Below, piece after piece: positions 1 through 6,708 of a stretch of DNA of 21,015 bases. Position 1 is the stretch's first letter; each line of letters starts with the position of its first letter. Position numbers and translations under genes: made by a program. The notes below the pieces were generated by a model. That model ran no database searches. It saw only the letters and a list, made by a program, of their open reading frames with translations, and was not told the origin of the DNA. This DNA is from an uncultured Ruminococcus sp. (lineage in GTDB: Bacteria; Bacillota; Clostridia; UBA1212; UBA1255): positions 1 to 21,015 of the forward strand of contig CACZOW010000139.1 of the NCBI GenBank assembly GCA_902782885.1, read 5' to 3'.

Positions 1-1079
1 AAATTTTTGACGTCGTCCCGGGCGGCAACGATATCCGCGATCGATTGCTCCAGTATCTGCACGGTCTTGGACTGCAGCGAGTAGTCGATCGTCAGATACA
101 CGTCGCTTCCGGCCACCGGCGGCGTGTACGAAAGCGTTTTGATCGTGCCGTCCGTGTCGCGGTAGACGACGCGCGTGCCGTTGACGCCCTTCAGATACTC
201 CTCGGCCGCCTTTTCCACGCCGGTCTTACCGATCATGTCATCGCGGGAATACCCTTTGTCCCTGAGCTCCTCGTACTCGCTCTGGCTGATGGCGTGCACG
301 TACCCTACGATATGGCTGGCCGCCGCGTCGTCAACGTACACTCTGAAATATACTTCCTCGGTGGAAATACCGGGAAATTCGTAGCTGTGCGCCGTCAGAT
401 ATTCCATCGTGGCGCTGCCGGCGTCGGAGGCCAGTTCCATGGGTACCAGCGAACTGAGCCCGTACGCGAAGGTGGCGTAGCGTATGATCATGATCTTGTA
501 CGCCTGCTCTTCGGTATAATTCTCGTCCAGTTTGAATACGTCGTTGCGCAGATAATTGAACGCGTCCCGCGCGGTGAGGATGCGGTCGCGGTCGGATTTG
601 CGGCGGCCGCTCACCAGCGTGTTGATCCAGTTGCTGCGGGCGGCGGCTTTTTCTTCGCCGGCCAGCGAAGAGCCCCATTCGAGATCGGAGGTGATGTAGC
701 GGCGGAGCATGTTGGCGTAGGTGTCGTTGTTCGCTTCGAACAGTTCGATCAGGCGCAGGTACATGCGGTCGCGGAAAGCCTGGTCGTCGGGCGTGTTGAC
801 CATATTGACCTTATAGGCGGAGCGGGTGGTGGCAAGCAGCACGCCGTTGCTGTCGTATATGTTGCCCCGGCGCGCCTTTACGGTTATCTCCGCGGTGGTC
901 AACACGGTCTCCGTGGCCTTCTTTTTATACTCGTCGCCGCGCACGATCTGCGTGTCGTACAGCTTCCAGAGCAATACGCCGGTCAATCCCGCCACCAGCA
1001 GCACCACATACAGGCTGCGGCTCGCGAGAAACCGCTTCAAATAGTATTTGAATCCCCGGAATTCTACGTCGTCACGCAT
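1..1079 (-). CDS. mrdA: Elongation-type penicillin-binding protein 2, N-terminal part (partial)
   Basis: About 359 N-terminal residues are present; the gene runs off the left edge, so the transpeptidase domain with its SxxK serine is not visible. The ATG at 1077-1079 opens MRDDVEFRGFKYYLKRFL, followed by one membrane segment (about residues 17-36). Then comes the class B PBP pedestal motif VKARRGNIYDSNGVLLATT and, near the edge, DDMIGKTGVEKAAEEYLKG and GSDVYLTIDYSLQ, which are typical of PBP2/MrdA. The family cross-links peptidoglycan during side-wall elongation, on the outer face of the membrane. The start overlaps the end of mreD by 8 nt, so translation is probably coupled and the gene belongs to the radC-mreBCD operon. 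A SpoVD/PBP2B-type paralogue is less likely because of the mreD linkage. A class B PBP is near certain; the exact symbol is inferred. Confidence 0.9.
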   Translation of the reverse strand, partial: MRDDVEFRGFKYYLKRFLASRSLYVVLLVAGLTGVLLWKLYDTQIVRGDEYKKKATETVLTTAEITVKARRGNIYDSNGVLLATTRSAYKVNMVNTPDDQAFRDRMYLRLIELFEANNDTYANMLRRYITSDLEWGSSLAGEEKAAARSNWINTLVSGRRKSDRDRILTARDAFNYLRNDVFKLDENYTEEQAYKIMIIRYATFAYGLSSLVPMELASDAGSATMEYLTAHSYEFPGISTEEVYFRVYVDDAAASHIVGYVHAISQSEYEELRDKGYSRDDMIGKTGVEKAAEEYLKGVNGTRVVYRDTDGTIKTLSYTPPVAGSDVYLTIDYSLQSKTVQILEQSIADIVAARDDVKN

Positions 1080-1656
1080 TGTCGATTACTATATCCTTGT
1101 CTCTTTGGTATCTGATGGCCGGTTTCGGGCGCCGGATCAGCGCCGCCAGCAGCAGAATCAGGTAAAATACCAGCGCCACGGCCAGGTTGTACGCCGCGCC
1201 GGGCAGTATGCGCACCCGGAAATGTTCCGCGTACGGATAATGGTACAGCGGTCCGCCGCCGGCAACGTACACCGCCACGAACCGCACCAGCAGGCTCTCC
1301 GCCATTTCGTACAGCAGAAACAGCGGCGGCAGCAGCGGCAATCCGGCCCATTTATACTTGTCGGTGAGCCGCCTTAAGGAGACGGACACCAGCACGCAGA
1401 ATACCAGATACAGCAGCGCGTAAATGCCCACGTAACGGCCGTACACGATGTCGATATACAGTCCCGCCAGAAAGCCCGTGAGCCCCGCCCTGAGGCTGCG
1501 GGCACGCACCGCCAGCACCGCGACAAAGCACAGCACCAATTCCGGCTTGCAGTTCATTATCTTCAGCCGGTCAAAAAAGCCCGCCTGTATCAATCCCAGC
1601 AGCACTACGCCCGCGGCGATCAGCGCCCCTTTGATGATCCTCGCGCGCCACTTCAT
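1072..1656 (-). CDS. mreD: Rod shape-determining protein MreD
   Basis: A 194-residue, very hydrophobic protein with about five membrane segments (roughly residues 10-28, 38-52, 58-72, 76-95 and 155-173). It carries the MreD-like glycine-rich stretch TGFLAGLYIDIVYGRYVGIY (about 60-79). MreD is an integral membrane member of the elongasome linking cytoplasmic MreB filaments to the PBP2/RodA synthesis machinery. The sequence family is weakly conserved, so the call rests on size, topology, this stretch and position between mreC and the PBP gene. The ATG at 1656 forms an ATGA overlap with the mreC stop, and the 3' end overlaps the PBP start by 8 nt. No other candidate family fits as well. Confidence 0.9.
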   Translation of the reverse strand: MKWRARIIKGALIAAGVVLLGLIQAGFFDRLKIMNCKPELVLCFVAVLAVRARSLRAGLTGFLAGLYIDIVYGRYVGIYALLYLVFCVLVSVSLRRLTDKYKWAGLPLLPPLFLLYEMAESLLVRFVAVYVAGGGPLYHYPYAEHFRVRILPGAAYNLAVALVFYLILLLAALIRRPKPAIRYQRDKDIVIDNA

Positions 1657-2495
1657 TTGTTGTCCGGCTCCGGCGCCGTTTTGGGCACCATTACGGTGAC
1701 CGTGGTAAGGGAAGTGAAATTGACGTCGGAACGGACGGTGGCAAATCGGTTGCCGTCTTCGTCAACGCCCACCTCCGTCACCACTCCCACCACGATCCCG
1801 GGCGGATACACGCCGCCGCTGTTGGCGGTAATGATCTCGTCGCCCACGTACAGCGCCGCGGTCCTGGCGATCCGGTCCGCCTTAAGCCCGGCGGTAAAGT
1901 TTTCGTTGGAAGTGCCTCGCACGCGCAGCAGTTCGTCGTTGCGCCGGATGCGGCACATAAGCTCGCTTTGTTCGTCGATGATACAGCGCACCTTGGCGCT
2001 GCTGCTGCCGGCGTTGTACACGATGCCGACAAGGCCGTACGACGTAATGACAACGGTGCCGTTCACCACTCCGTCCCGCGTACCCAGGTCAATGGTAAAT
2101 TCATTGAACCAGTCGGTCACGTCCCGGGTGATCACCGCCGCCTGCAGCAATTCGTACCCTTCCGTGCGGTCCCGCATGTCCAGCAGCCGACGCAGTTCTT
2201 CGTTTTCGGCCTTGATCTGCGTATATTCGCGCTCTTTCTGCCGCAGCTCCTCGTTTTCCCGCGTGAGCCGCTCGATCTCTTCCTGCACTGCCGCGTATTC
2301 GCGCCGGACGGAAGCGCGTTTGCCCCAGTCGTCGCCTATCCGGGTTATGCCTTTCTGGATCGCCCGCACCGGCGTCCCCAGCGCGCGGAAAAAGCCGTCC
2401 AGCCGGTCGCTGCTGGCGGAGATCACCACCAGCGCCGCGGCGGCCACCGTCAGCAGGATCAGTATGAAAATAACGATCTTTCTCTTGCGCGTCAT
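1653..2495 (-). CDS. mreC: Rod shape-determining protein MreC
   Basis: A 280-residue bitopic protein, the usual length for MreC. A basic start (MTRKRK) is followed by one membrane segment (about 7-27), then a heptad-rich coiled coil (about 62-108, with repeated EEIERL/ENEELR) used for dimerisation. The two beta-barrel lobes follow (about 115-272), with the family signatures DLGTRDGVVNGTVVI at about 136-150 and YPPGIVVGVV at about 230-239. MreC forms extracytoplasmic filaments that activate PBP2. The C-terminus (PKTAPEPDNK) is short and polar. The gene starts 9 nt after the mreB stop. GGGAG inside the mreB end is 14 nt from the ATG, so the ribosome binding site is weak and coupling to mreB is likely. 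Confidence 0.96.
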   Translation of the reverse strand: MTRKRKIVIFILILLTVAAAALVVISASSDRLDGFFRALGTPVRAIQKGITRIGDDWGKRASVRREYAAVQEEIERLTRENEELRQKEREYTQIKAENEELRRLLDMRDRTEGYELLQAAVITRDVTDWFNEFTIDLGTRDGVVNGTVVITSYGLVGIVYNAGSSSAKVRCIIDEQSELMCRIRRNDELLRVRGTSNENFTAGLKADRIARTAALYVGDEIITANSGGVYPPGIVVGVVTEVGVDEDGNRFATVRSDVNFTSLTTVTVMVPKTAPEPDNK

Positions 2496-2504
2496 TGTCC
2501 GGGA

Positions 2505-3521
2505 TCAGACTCCCATGTTGCGGTTTTTGTATATCAGGCGGCGCAGTTTGGCGTCTTCCAGACATTTGCCCGCGCCCAGCGCCACGCAGTCCATGGGCTT
2601 CTCCGCCACTGTGACCGGGATGCCCGTTTCGATCTTGATCCGGCGGTCCAGCCCGCCCAGCAATGCGCCTCCGCCCGTGAGCATGATGCCGTGGTCCATT
2701 ACGTCCGCGGACAATTCCGGCGGCGTCTCCTCCAGCGATTCCTTGATGGCGGCGACAATGGTATTGACCGGCTCGGTGATCGCCTCCGATATCTCCGTCG
2801 ACGTGATCTTGATATTCTTGGGAAGTCCGGTCTTCAGATCGCGCCCCTTGACCTCCATATATTCTTCCTGCGGTTTTGGATAAGCGGCGCCGATGGTACA
2901 TTTGATGTCTTCCGCGGTGCGTTCGCCGATCAGCAGGCTGCGTTCGCGCTTGACGTAGTTGATGATCGCCTCGTCCAGGGCGTCTCCCGCGGTGCGCAGC
3001 GACTTGCACAGCACTACGCCGCCCGCGGACAACACCGCCACCTCCGCCGTTCCGCCGCCGATGTCAACGACCATGCTGCCGGAGGATTCTTTGAGGTCGA
3101 TCCCCGCGCCTATCGCCGCCAGCACCGGCTCTTCAAACAGTATTGGATGCCGCTTCGCGCCGGCTTTTTCCACAGCCTGCTCCACGGCCATGAATTCCAC
3201 TTCCGTCACGCCGGAGGGCACGCTGATAATTATATTCGAACGCCCCACGCCCGCGGCGGACTGCGCCTTCTTCAGCGTGTACCGCAAAAGCTGCTCGGCC
3301 ATGTCGTAGTCGGCAATGACGCCCTCTTTGATCGGGCGCACCGACACGATGCTGGCCGGCGTGCGTCCCAGCATCTTTTTTGCCGCGCCGCCGACGGCCA
3401 GCACCTCGCCGGAGTAGCGGTTGACCGCCACCACCGACGGCTCGCGGATGACAATACCCTTGCCCTTCAAATACACCAGTATATTGGCGGTCCCCAGATC
3501 GATACCTATATCTCTTGCCAC
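2505..3521 (-). CDS. mreB: Actin-like rod shape protein MreB
   Basis: A 338-residue bacterial actin of standard length. Phosphate-1 motif DIGIDLGTAN is at 4-13, the catalytic-loop region LFEEPVLAAIGAG at 128-140, phosphate-2 DIGGGT at 153-158 and the adenosine motif LTGGGALLGGL at 281-291. MreB polymerises on ATP beneath the membrane and orients the elongation machinery. The start is GTG at 3519-3521: the in-frame codons upstream run straight back to the radC stop (TGA at 3537-3539), so no ATG is available. AGGAG/AGGG sequences precede it. It lies 15 nt after radC and 9 nt before mreC. The four-gene order radC-mreB-mreC-mreD is a classic Gram-positive arrangement. A developmental paralogue such as Mbl or MreBH is unlikely because mreC and mreD follow. 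Confidence 0.98.
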   Translation of the reverse strand: MARDIGIDLGTANILVYLKGKGIVIREPSVVAVNRYSGEVLAVGGAAKKMLGRTPASIVSVRPIKEGVIADYDMAEQLLRYTLKKAQSAAGVGRSNIIISVPSGVTEVEFMAVEQAVEKAGAKRHPILFEEPVLAAIGAGIDLKESSGSMVVDIGGGTAEVAVLSAGGVVLCKSLRTAGDALDEAIINYVKRERSLLIGERTAEDIKCTIGAAYPKPQEEYMEVKGRDLKTGLPKNIKITSTEISEAITEPVNTIVAAIKESLEETPPELSADVMDHGIMLTGGGALLGGLDRRIKIETGIPVTVAEKPMDCVALGAGKCLEDAKLRRLIYKNRNMGV

Positions 3522-3536
3522 TGTAATCCCTGCTCC

Positions 3537-4277
3537 TCAGGCCGCGCTGCTGCCGGCAAAACCCTCTCCGTCGGCTGAAAACGCGATCCTCTGCATATCT
3601 CCGTGTTCGTAAAAACTGTAATACGTGCCGCCGCCGTAGATAAGGTGATCCACCAGCGTTATGCCCAGCAGTCTGCCTGCCCGGAACAGCCTGCCGGTGG
3701 TCTCCATATCCTCCGTGCTGGGAGAGGGGTCGCCGGCGGGATGATTGTGCATCACCGCGATCGACGCCGCCCGGTGCTCCAGCGCGGGCAGAAACACTTC
3801 TTTCGGATCCACCAGCGCCCGGTCGGAAGTGCCGACCGACACCAGTTCGTCCCTTATGATCCGCGACTTGATGTCGAACATCACCACGCGGAACAGCTCT
3901 TTGGGGCTGTTCATCTCTGCCCTGTACATTTCCGCCAGATCACTGACAGCCGCGATCTGCACGCGCGTGATCCGGCTTTCCCGGCTCACTCTGGTACCCA
4001 GCTCGAAGGCGCATTTCAGGGTGAGCGCCTTGACGCTTCCTATTCCTTCGGTCTCGGACAACCGCGCTATGCTCTGCTCCGCCATCCGCCTGAGCCCGCC
4101 GTAGCGCGTCAGCATTTCCTGCGCCGTTTCCAGCGCTTTCTTTTTCTTCGTTCCGGACTTGATCAGTACCGCCAGCAGTTCGGTGTCGGACAGTTTATCC
4201 GCGCCCAGCGCCAGTGCTTTTTCGTACGGTCTGATCTCCGCGGGGAGCTCCCGCATCGTTCCTTCGTTTCCGATCAT
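3537..4277 (-). CDS. radC: RadC family JAMM/MPN-domain protein
   Basis: A 246-residue RadC-like protein. The N-terminal half has a helix-hairpin-helix-like segment (LSETEGIGSVKALTL, about 73-87) expected to touch DNA. The C-terminal half is a JAMM/MPN domain whose metal ligands are visible in HNHPAGDPSPSTED (H177, H179, S187, D190), with DHLIYGGGTYYSF following at about 210-222. The family was once linked to DNA repair, but that role is not established; the JAMM fold suggests a metal-dependent peptidase or nuclease. The ATG at 4277 is preceded by GGAGG at 4286-4290 with 8-nt spacing; a second ATG at codon 8 is less well supported. It is the first gene of the radC-mreBCD-PBP2 operon. The last 20 residues (after about 226) are a loose tail of low conservation. 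Confidence 0.95.
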   Translation of the reverse strand: MIGNEGTMRELPAEIRPYEKALALGADKLSDTELLAVLIKSGTKKKKALETAQEMLTRYGGLRRMAEQSIARLSETEGIGSVKALTLKCAFELGTRVSRESRITRVQIAAVSDLAEMYRAEMNSPKELFRVVMFDIKSRIIRDELVSVGTSDRALVDPKEVFLPALEHRAASIAVMHNHPAGDPSPSTEDMETTGRLFRAGRLLGITLVDHLIYGGGTYYSFYEHGDMQRIAFSADGEGFAGSSAA

Positions 4278-4331
4278 TCGGCCTTCCTCCGCTTTCCGGC
4301 CGATTTACCCCGCCGCGTCTGCAGCATGAAG

Positions 4332-4360
4332 AGTATATCGGTTTTCGGCCGAAAACTCAA
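4332..4360 (-). promoter_or_regulatory. Promoter of the radC-mreBCD operon
   Basis: On the minus strand, TTGAGT (4360-4355) is separated by exactly 17 bp from TATACT (4337-4332), a good sigma-A-type match. Transcription would start near 4325, about 48 nt before the radC ATG. A perfect palindrome fills most of the spacer (see next entry). Confidence 0.75.
4341..4356. promoter_or_regulatory. 16-bp perfect palindrome in the radC promoter spacer (candidate operator)
   Basis: GTTTTCGGCCGAAAAC reads the same on both strands. It occupies the -35/-10 spacer and the last two bases of the -35 box of the radC promoter, centred about 24 bp upstream of the predicted start of transcription. A protein bound there would block RNA polymerase, so repression is the natural reading. 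It does not look like the Gram-positive LexA box, and I cannot name the regulator. Confidence 0.6.
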
Positions 4361-4373
4361 GAGCGCGGAGGCA

Positions 4374-4400
4374 TTTCCCGATATTTCCCGATATTTCCCG
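4374..4400. repeat. 10-bp tandem repeat, about 2.7 copies
   Basis: TTTCCCGATA is repeated at 4374-4383 and 4384-4393, with a third partial copy TTTCCCG at 4394-4400. The last copy merges into the hairpin that follows the fhs stop codon. Confidence 0.85.
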
Positions 4401-4423
4401 ACTCTACGTTCAGTAGAATCGGG
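4397..4423 (-). other. 11-bp hairpin after fhs without a U-tract
   Basis: In the fhs transcript, CCCGATTCTAC (4423-4413) pairs with GTAGAGTCGGG (4407-4397), including one G-U pair, around a 5-nt loop. It lies 10 nt after the fhs stop. No run of T follows on either strand, so it is not a standard intrinsic terminator; it may protect the 3' end or pause polymerase. The downstream 10-bp repeats offer further ATCGGG partners for its 5' arm. Confidence 0.6.
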
Positions 4424-4433
4424 CTCGCGCGGC

Positions 4434-6113
4434 TCAGAACAGGCCGGATATGCGGCCGGTGCTGTCCACGTCGATCTTCTCCGCGGCGGGTACGCGGGGC
4501 AGACCGGGCATTGTCATTATGTCACCGGTGAGGGCGACGATGAATCCCGCGCCGGCGCTGACTTTTACGTTGCGGACGGTAACGGTGAAGCCTTCGGGCG
4601 CGCCGAGTTTGAGCGGGTCGTCGCTGAAGCTGTACTGCGTTTTCGCCATGCATACGGGCAATCCGCCGAAGCCCAGTTCGGTCAAACGGGCGATCTGTTT
4701 CTGCGCCGCGGGCAATATATTGACGTCGCTGCCTCCGTACACGCGCTTCACGATGGTGCCGATCTTGTTTTCAATCGTATCGTCCAGTTCGTATGAAAAT
4801 GTGAACGCCTCTTTCGGCTCGTTCTCGCACAGGCGGACAACTTCCCGGGCAAGCGCCTCGCCGCCCTTGCCGCCTTCTGCCCATACGGTGGAGAGAATGA
4901 CGTTGACGCCCAGCGCGCGGCATTTTTCAATGATGAACTCGATCTCGCGGTCGGTGTCCTGAGGGAAGCGGTTGACCGCCACGACGCAGGGACGGTGGTA
5001 AACGTTTTTAATATTGGAAACGTGGCGCAGCAGGTTGGGCACGCCCTTGCCCAGCGCGTCGAGATCTTCCTCCGCCAGCGCCGCCTTGGGCTTGCCGCCG
5101 TGCATTTTGAGGGCGCGCACCGTTGCCACCACGACCACCGCGTCCGGCGTAAGTCCGGCGGTGCGGCACTTGATGTCAAGGAATTTTTCCGCGCCGAGAT
5201 CCGCGCCGAAGCCGGCTTCCGTCACCGTGTATTCGCCCATTTTGAGCGCCGTGCGGGTGGCGATCACCGAATTGCAGCCGTGGGCAATATTCGCGAACGG
5301 TCCGCCGTGCACGAACGCGGGCGTGCCTTCCAGCGTCTGTACCAGATTGGGTTTGAGCGCGTCTTTGAGCAGTGCGGTCATCGCGCCCACCGCTTTGAGT
5401 TCCGCCGCGGTCACCGGCCGGTCGTCGTACGTGTAGCCCACGATGATGCGTCCCAGCCGCTCTTTGAGGTCGTCAATGGATTCCGACAGGCAGAACACCG
5501 CCATGATCTCGCTGGCAACGGTAATATCGTAGCCGTCTTCCCGCGGCACGCCGTTGGCTTTTCCGCCCAGCCCGTCGACAACATACCGGAGCTGCCGGTC
5601 GTTCATATCAACGCATCTGCGCCACGTGATCTTGCGGGGGTCAATGCCCAGCGCGTTCCCCTGATGGATGTGATTGTCCAGCATCGCTGCCAGCAGATTG
5701 TTGGCCGCGCCGATCGCGTGGAAATCGCCGGTAAAGTGGAGGTTGATGTCCTCCATCGGTACTACCTGCGCGTATCCGCCGCCCGCGGCGCCGCCTTTGA
5801 CGCCGAACACCGGCCCGAGCGACGGCTCTCTGAGCGCCACCGTGACTTTTTTGCCGATCCGACTGAGCCCGTCCGCCAGTCCGATCGTCGTAGTCGTTTT
5901 GCCCTCTCCCGCCGGCGTCGGCGTGATCGCCGTGACCAGCACCAGCCTGCCGTTCTTCCGGCTCTCGTCGCGCATCATCGCCAGGTCGATCTTCGCTTTG
6001 TACTTTCCGTACGGCTCCACATACTCTTCCGGAATGCCCGCCTTTGCGGCGATCTCATAGATCGGTCTCATTTTGCACTGCTGCGCGATCTCAATATCGC
6101 TCAAATAGCCCAT
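4434..6113 (-). CDS. fhs: Formate-tetrahydrofolate ligase
   Basis: A 559-residue protein, close to the usual FTHFS length. It ligates formate to tetrahydrofolate with ATP, giving 10-formyl-THF in the cytoplasm; the step feeds purine and formyl-Met synthesis and, in acetogens, the methyl branch of the Wood-Ljungdahl pathway. Visible family motifs are the ATP-binding loop TPTPAGEGKTTTT (64-76), signature GVKGGAAGGGYAQV (about 105-118), FVHGGPFANIAHG (about 268-280), GFGADLGAEKF (about 303-313) and VATVRALKMHGG (about 331-342). The ATG at 6113 follows AGGGGGAG at 6125-6132 with 11-nt spacing. It stands alone: a candidate promoter lies upstream and a hairpin downstream, and the next genes are separated by 156 bp and about 600 bp. 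Its presence alone does not prove acetogenesis. Confidence 0.98.
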   Translation of the reverse strand: MGYLSDIEIAQQCKMRPIYEIAAKAGIPEEYVEPYGKYKAKIDLAMMRDESRKNGRLVLVTAITPTPAGEGKTTTTIGLADGLSRIGKKVTVALREPSLGPVFGVKGGAAGGGYAQVVPMEDINLHFTGDFHAIGAANNLLAAMLDNHIHQGNALGIDPRKITWRRCVDMNDRQLRYVVDGLGGKANGVPREDGYDITVASEIMAVFCLSESIDDLKERLGRIIVGYTYDDRPVTAAELKAVGAMTALLKDALKPNLVQTLEGTPAFVHGGPFANIAHGCNSVIATRTALKMGEYTVTEAGFGADLGAEKFLDIKCRTAGLTPDAVVVVATVRALKMHGGKPKAALAEEDLDALGKGVPNLLRHVSNIKNVYHRPCVVAVNRFPQDTDREIEFIIEKCRALGVNVILSTVWAEGGKGGEALAREVVRLCENEPKEAFTFSYELDDTIENKIGTIVKRVYGGSDVNILPAAQKQIARLTELGFGGLPVCMAKTQYSFSDDPLKLGAPEGFTVTVRNVKVSAGAGFIVALTGDIMTMPGLPRVPAAEKIDVDSTGRISGLF

Positions 6114-6206
6114 TTTCTGCCACGCTCCCCCTGTGATCTGCGCTTTCGGCTGCCGTGTTTGCGTTTATTGTCAACGCTCCTCACCCATGCCTTTCACGCT
6201 CTTTTG

Positions 6207-6215
6207 ATTTTACCA
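6207..6215 (-). promoter_or_regulatory. Candidate extended -10 promoter of fhs
   Basis: On the minus strand TGGTAAAAT (6215-6207) fits an extended -10 element (TGnTAAAAT). A TTGACG lies only 12 bp upstream, too close to be a matching -35, so this rests on the -10 alone. Transcription would start near 6200, giving a leader of nearly 90 nt before fhs. A short inverted repeat (GCGTT, 7-nt gap, AACGC) lies in that leader at 6161-6177. Confidence 0.4.
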
Positions 6216-6355
6216 TATTTCAGGCGTCAATAACAGTGTAAATTTAGGCGCTGAACTAAAAAACGTAATGACATAGAGGGTTCACGTTGAACAACAGATA
6301 ACGCTCGAAGAAACGAGCAAGATCATTTTCATTTTTAACGCGCTTTTTCTGTCAG

Positions 6356-6394
6356 AATAAACAAAAACTCATGTAAAAGCCTTTTTTGTTTATT
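6356..6394. repeat. AT-rich inverted repeat, copy 1
   Basis: AATAAACAAAAA (6356-6367) and TTTTTGTTTATT (6383-6394) are perfect inverted copies around a 15-nt loop. The core TAAACAAA/TTTGTTTA recurs as a second inverted pair about 95 bp further on. Confidence 0.8.
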
Positions 6395-6398
6395 TATC

Positions 6399-6419
6399 CG
6401 GGTGTTTTCGCCCGTTTTT
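6399..6419 (+). terminator. Terminator-like hairpin with no obvious gene upstream
   Basis: CGGGTG (6399-6404) pairs with CGCCCG (6409-6414), one G-U pair included, around a TTTT loop, followed by TTTTT (6415-6419). The T-run is on the plus strand, whereas the nearest gene to the left (fhs) is transcribed away on the minus strand. It could end a small plus-strand RNA; no convincing promoter for one was found. Confidence 0.5.
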
Positions 6420-6450
6420 AGGTTCACTTTCCTTCTCGGCAAGTGTCTTC

Positions 6451-6487
6451 ATAAACAAATAATAACATACTATGGCGTTTTTGTTTA
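6451..6487. repeat. AT-rich inverted repeat, copy 2
   Basis: TAAACAAA (6452-6459) and TTTGTTTA (6480-6487) form an inverted pair with a 20-nt gap, repeating the core of the pair at 6356-6394. Confidence 0.7.
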
Positions 6488-6492
6488 CTTTG

Positions 6493-6517
6493 GCCTTCTG
6501 CTCCGACTCGAGAAGGC
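6493..6517. other. GC-rich hairpin following inverted repeat copy 2
   Basis: GCCTTCT (6493-6499) pairs with AGAAGGC (6511-6517) around an 11-nt loop. Like the hairpin at 6399-6414 it begins about 5 nt after an AT-rich inverted repeat, but no T-run follows. Confidence 0.55.
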
Positions 6518-6606
6518 GCCCGTAGTCCTAAATCGAGCGAGCGCAGCCTGCCGCATGACGATGGTCTTTTAAGAACTAAGGAGCAGAGCCGTTAATTTGT
6601 CACAAT

Positions 6607-6628
6607 GCATTATGTACGCATTATGTAC
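6607..6628. repeat. 11-bp tandem direct repeat upstream of the ABC promoter (candidate activator site)
   Basis: GCATTATGTAC occurs twice with no gap (6607-6617 and 6618-6628). An 11-bp period places both copies on nearly the same face of the helix. The pair is centred near -58 relative to the predicted start of transcription, 12 bp before the -35 box, a position typical of activator binding. The protein that might bind is not encoded in the window. Confidence 0.6.
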
Positions 6629-6640
6629 CTATCCGGTCGG

Positions 6641-6669
6641 TTGACAACAATAAAAAACAATGATATAGT
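6641..6669 (+). promoter_or_regulatory. Promoter of the ABC exporter operon
   Basis: TTGACA (6641-6646), a 17-bp spacer and TATAGT (6664-6669) make a near-consensus sigma-A promoter, strengthened by TG at 6661-6662 (extended -10). Transcription would start near 6676, about 33 nt before the first gene. Confidence 0.85.
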
Positions 6670-6708
6670 AACAATGTGCTGTTTTTCACAATTCGCAGGA
6701 GGTCACAA

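Larger units (their letters stand above)
6114..6708. other. Gene-free, AT-rich, structured region between divergent fhs and the ABC unit
   Basis: I see no protein-coding gene here. The left 100 bp are the fhs leader and promoter. From about 6240 the DNA becomes AT-rich and holds GTTCA-CGT-TGAAC (6280-6292), a small hairpin GCTCG/CGAGC (6303-6318), two AT-rich inverted repeats each followed by a GC-rich hairpin (6356-6414 and 6451-6517), a GC-richer stretch (6518-6590), an 11-bp tandem repeat (6607-6628) and the ABC operon promoter (6641-6669). Confidence 0.8.

Noticed and set aside
45..1115. Plus-strand open frame covering the PBP2 region
   Set aside because: The minus strand encodes a clear PBP2 N-terminus with conserved motifs; the plus-strand product has none.
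4374..4400. Possible CRISPR-like or iteron array from the 10-bp repeats
   Set aside because: Units are contiguous with no spacers, fewer than three copies, and no cas or replication gene is nearby.
6141..6174. TTGACA on the minus strand (6174-6169) as an fhs promoter
   Set aside because: No acceptable -10 lies 16-18 bp downstream, and the TGGTAAAAT element at 6207-6215 is a better candidate.
6676..6708. GTG at 6676 as an earlier start for the 163-residue membrane protein
   Set aside because: It falls at the predicted transcription start and has no ribosome binding site, while AGGAGG at 6697-6702 points to ATG 6709.
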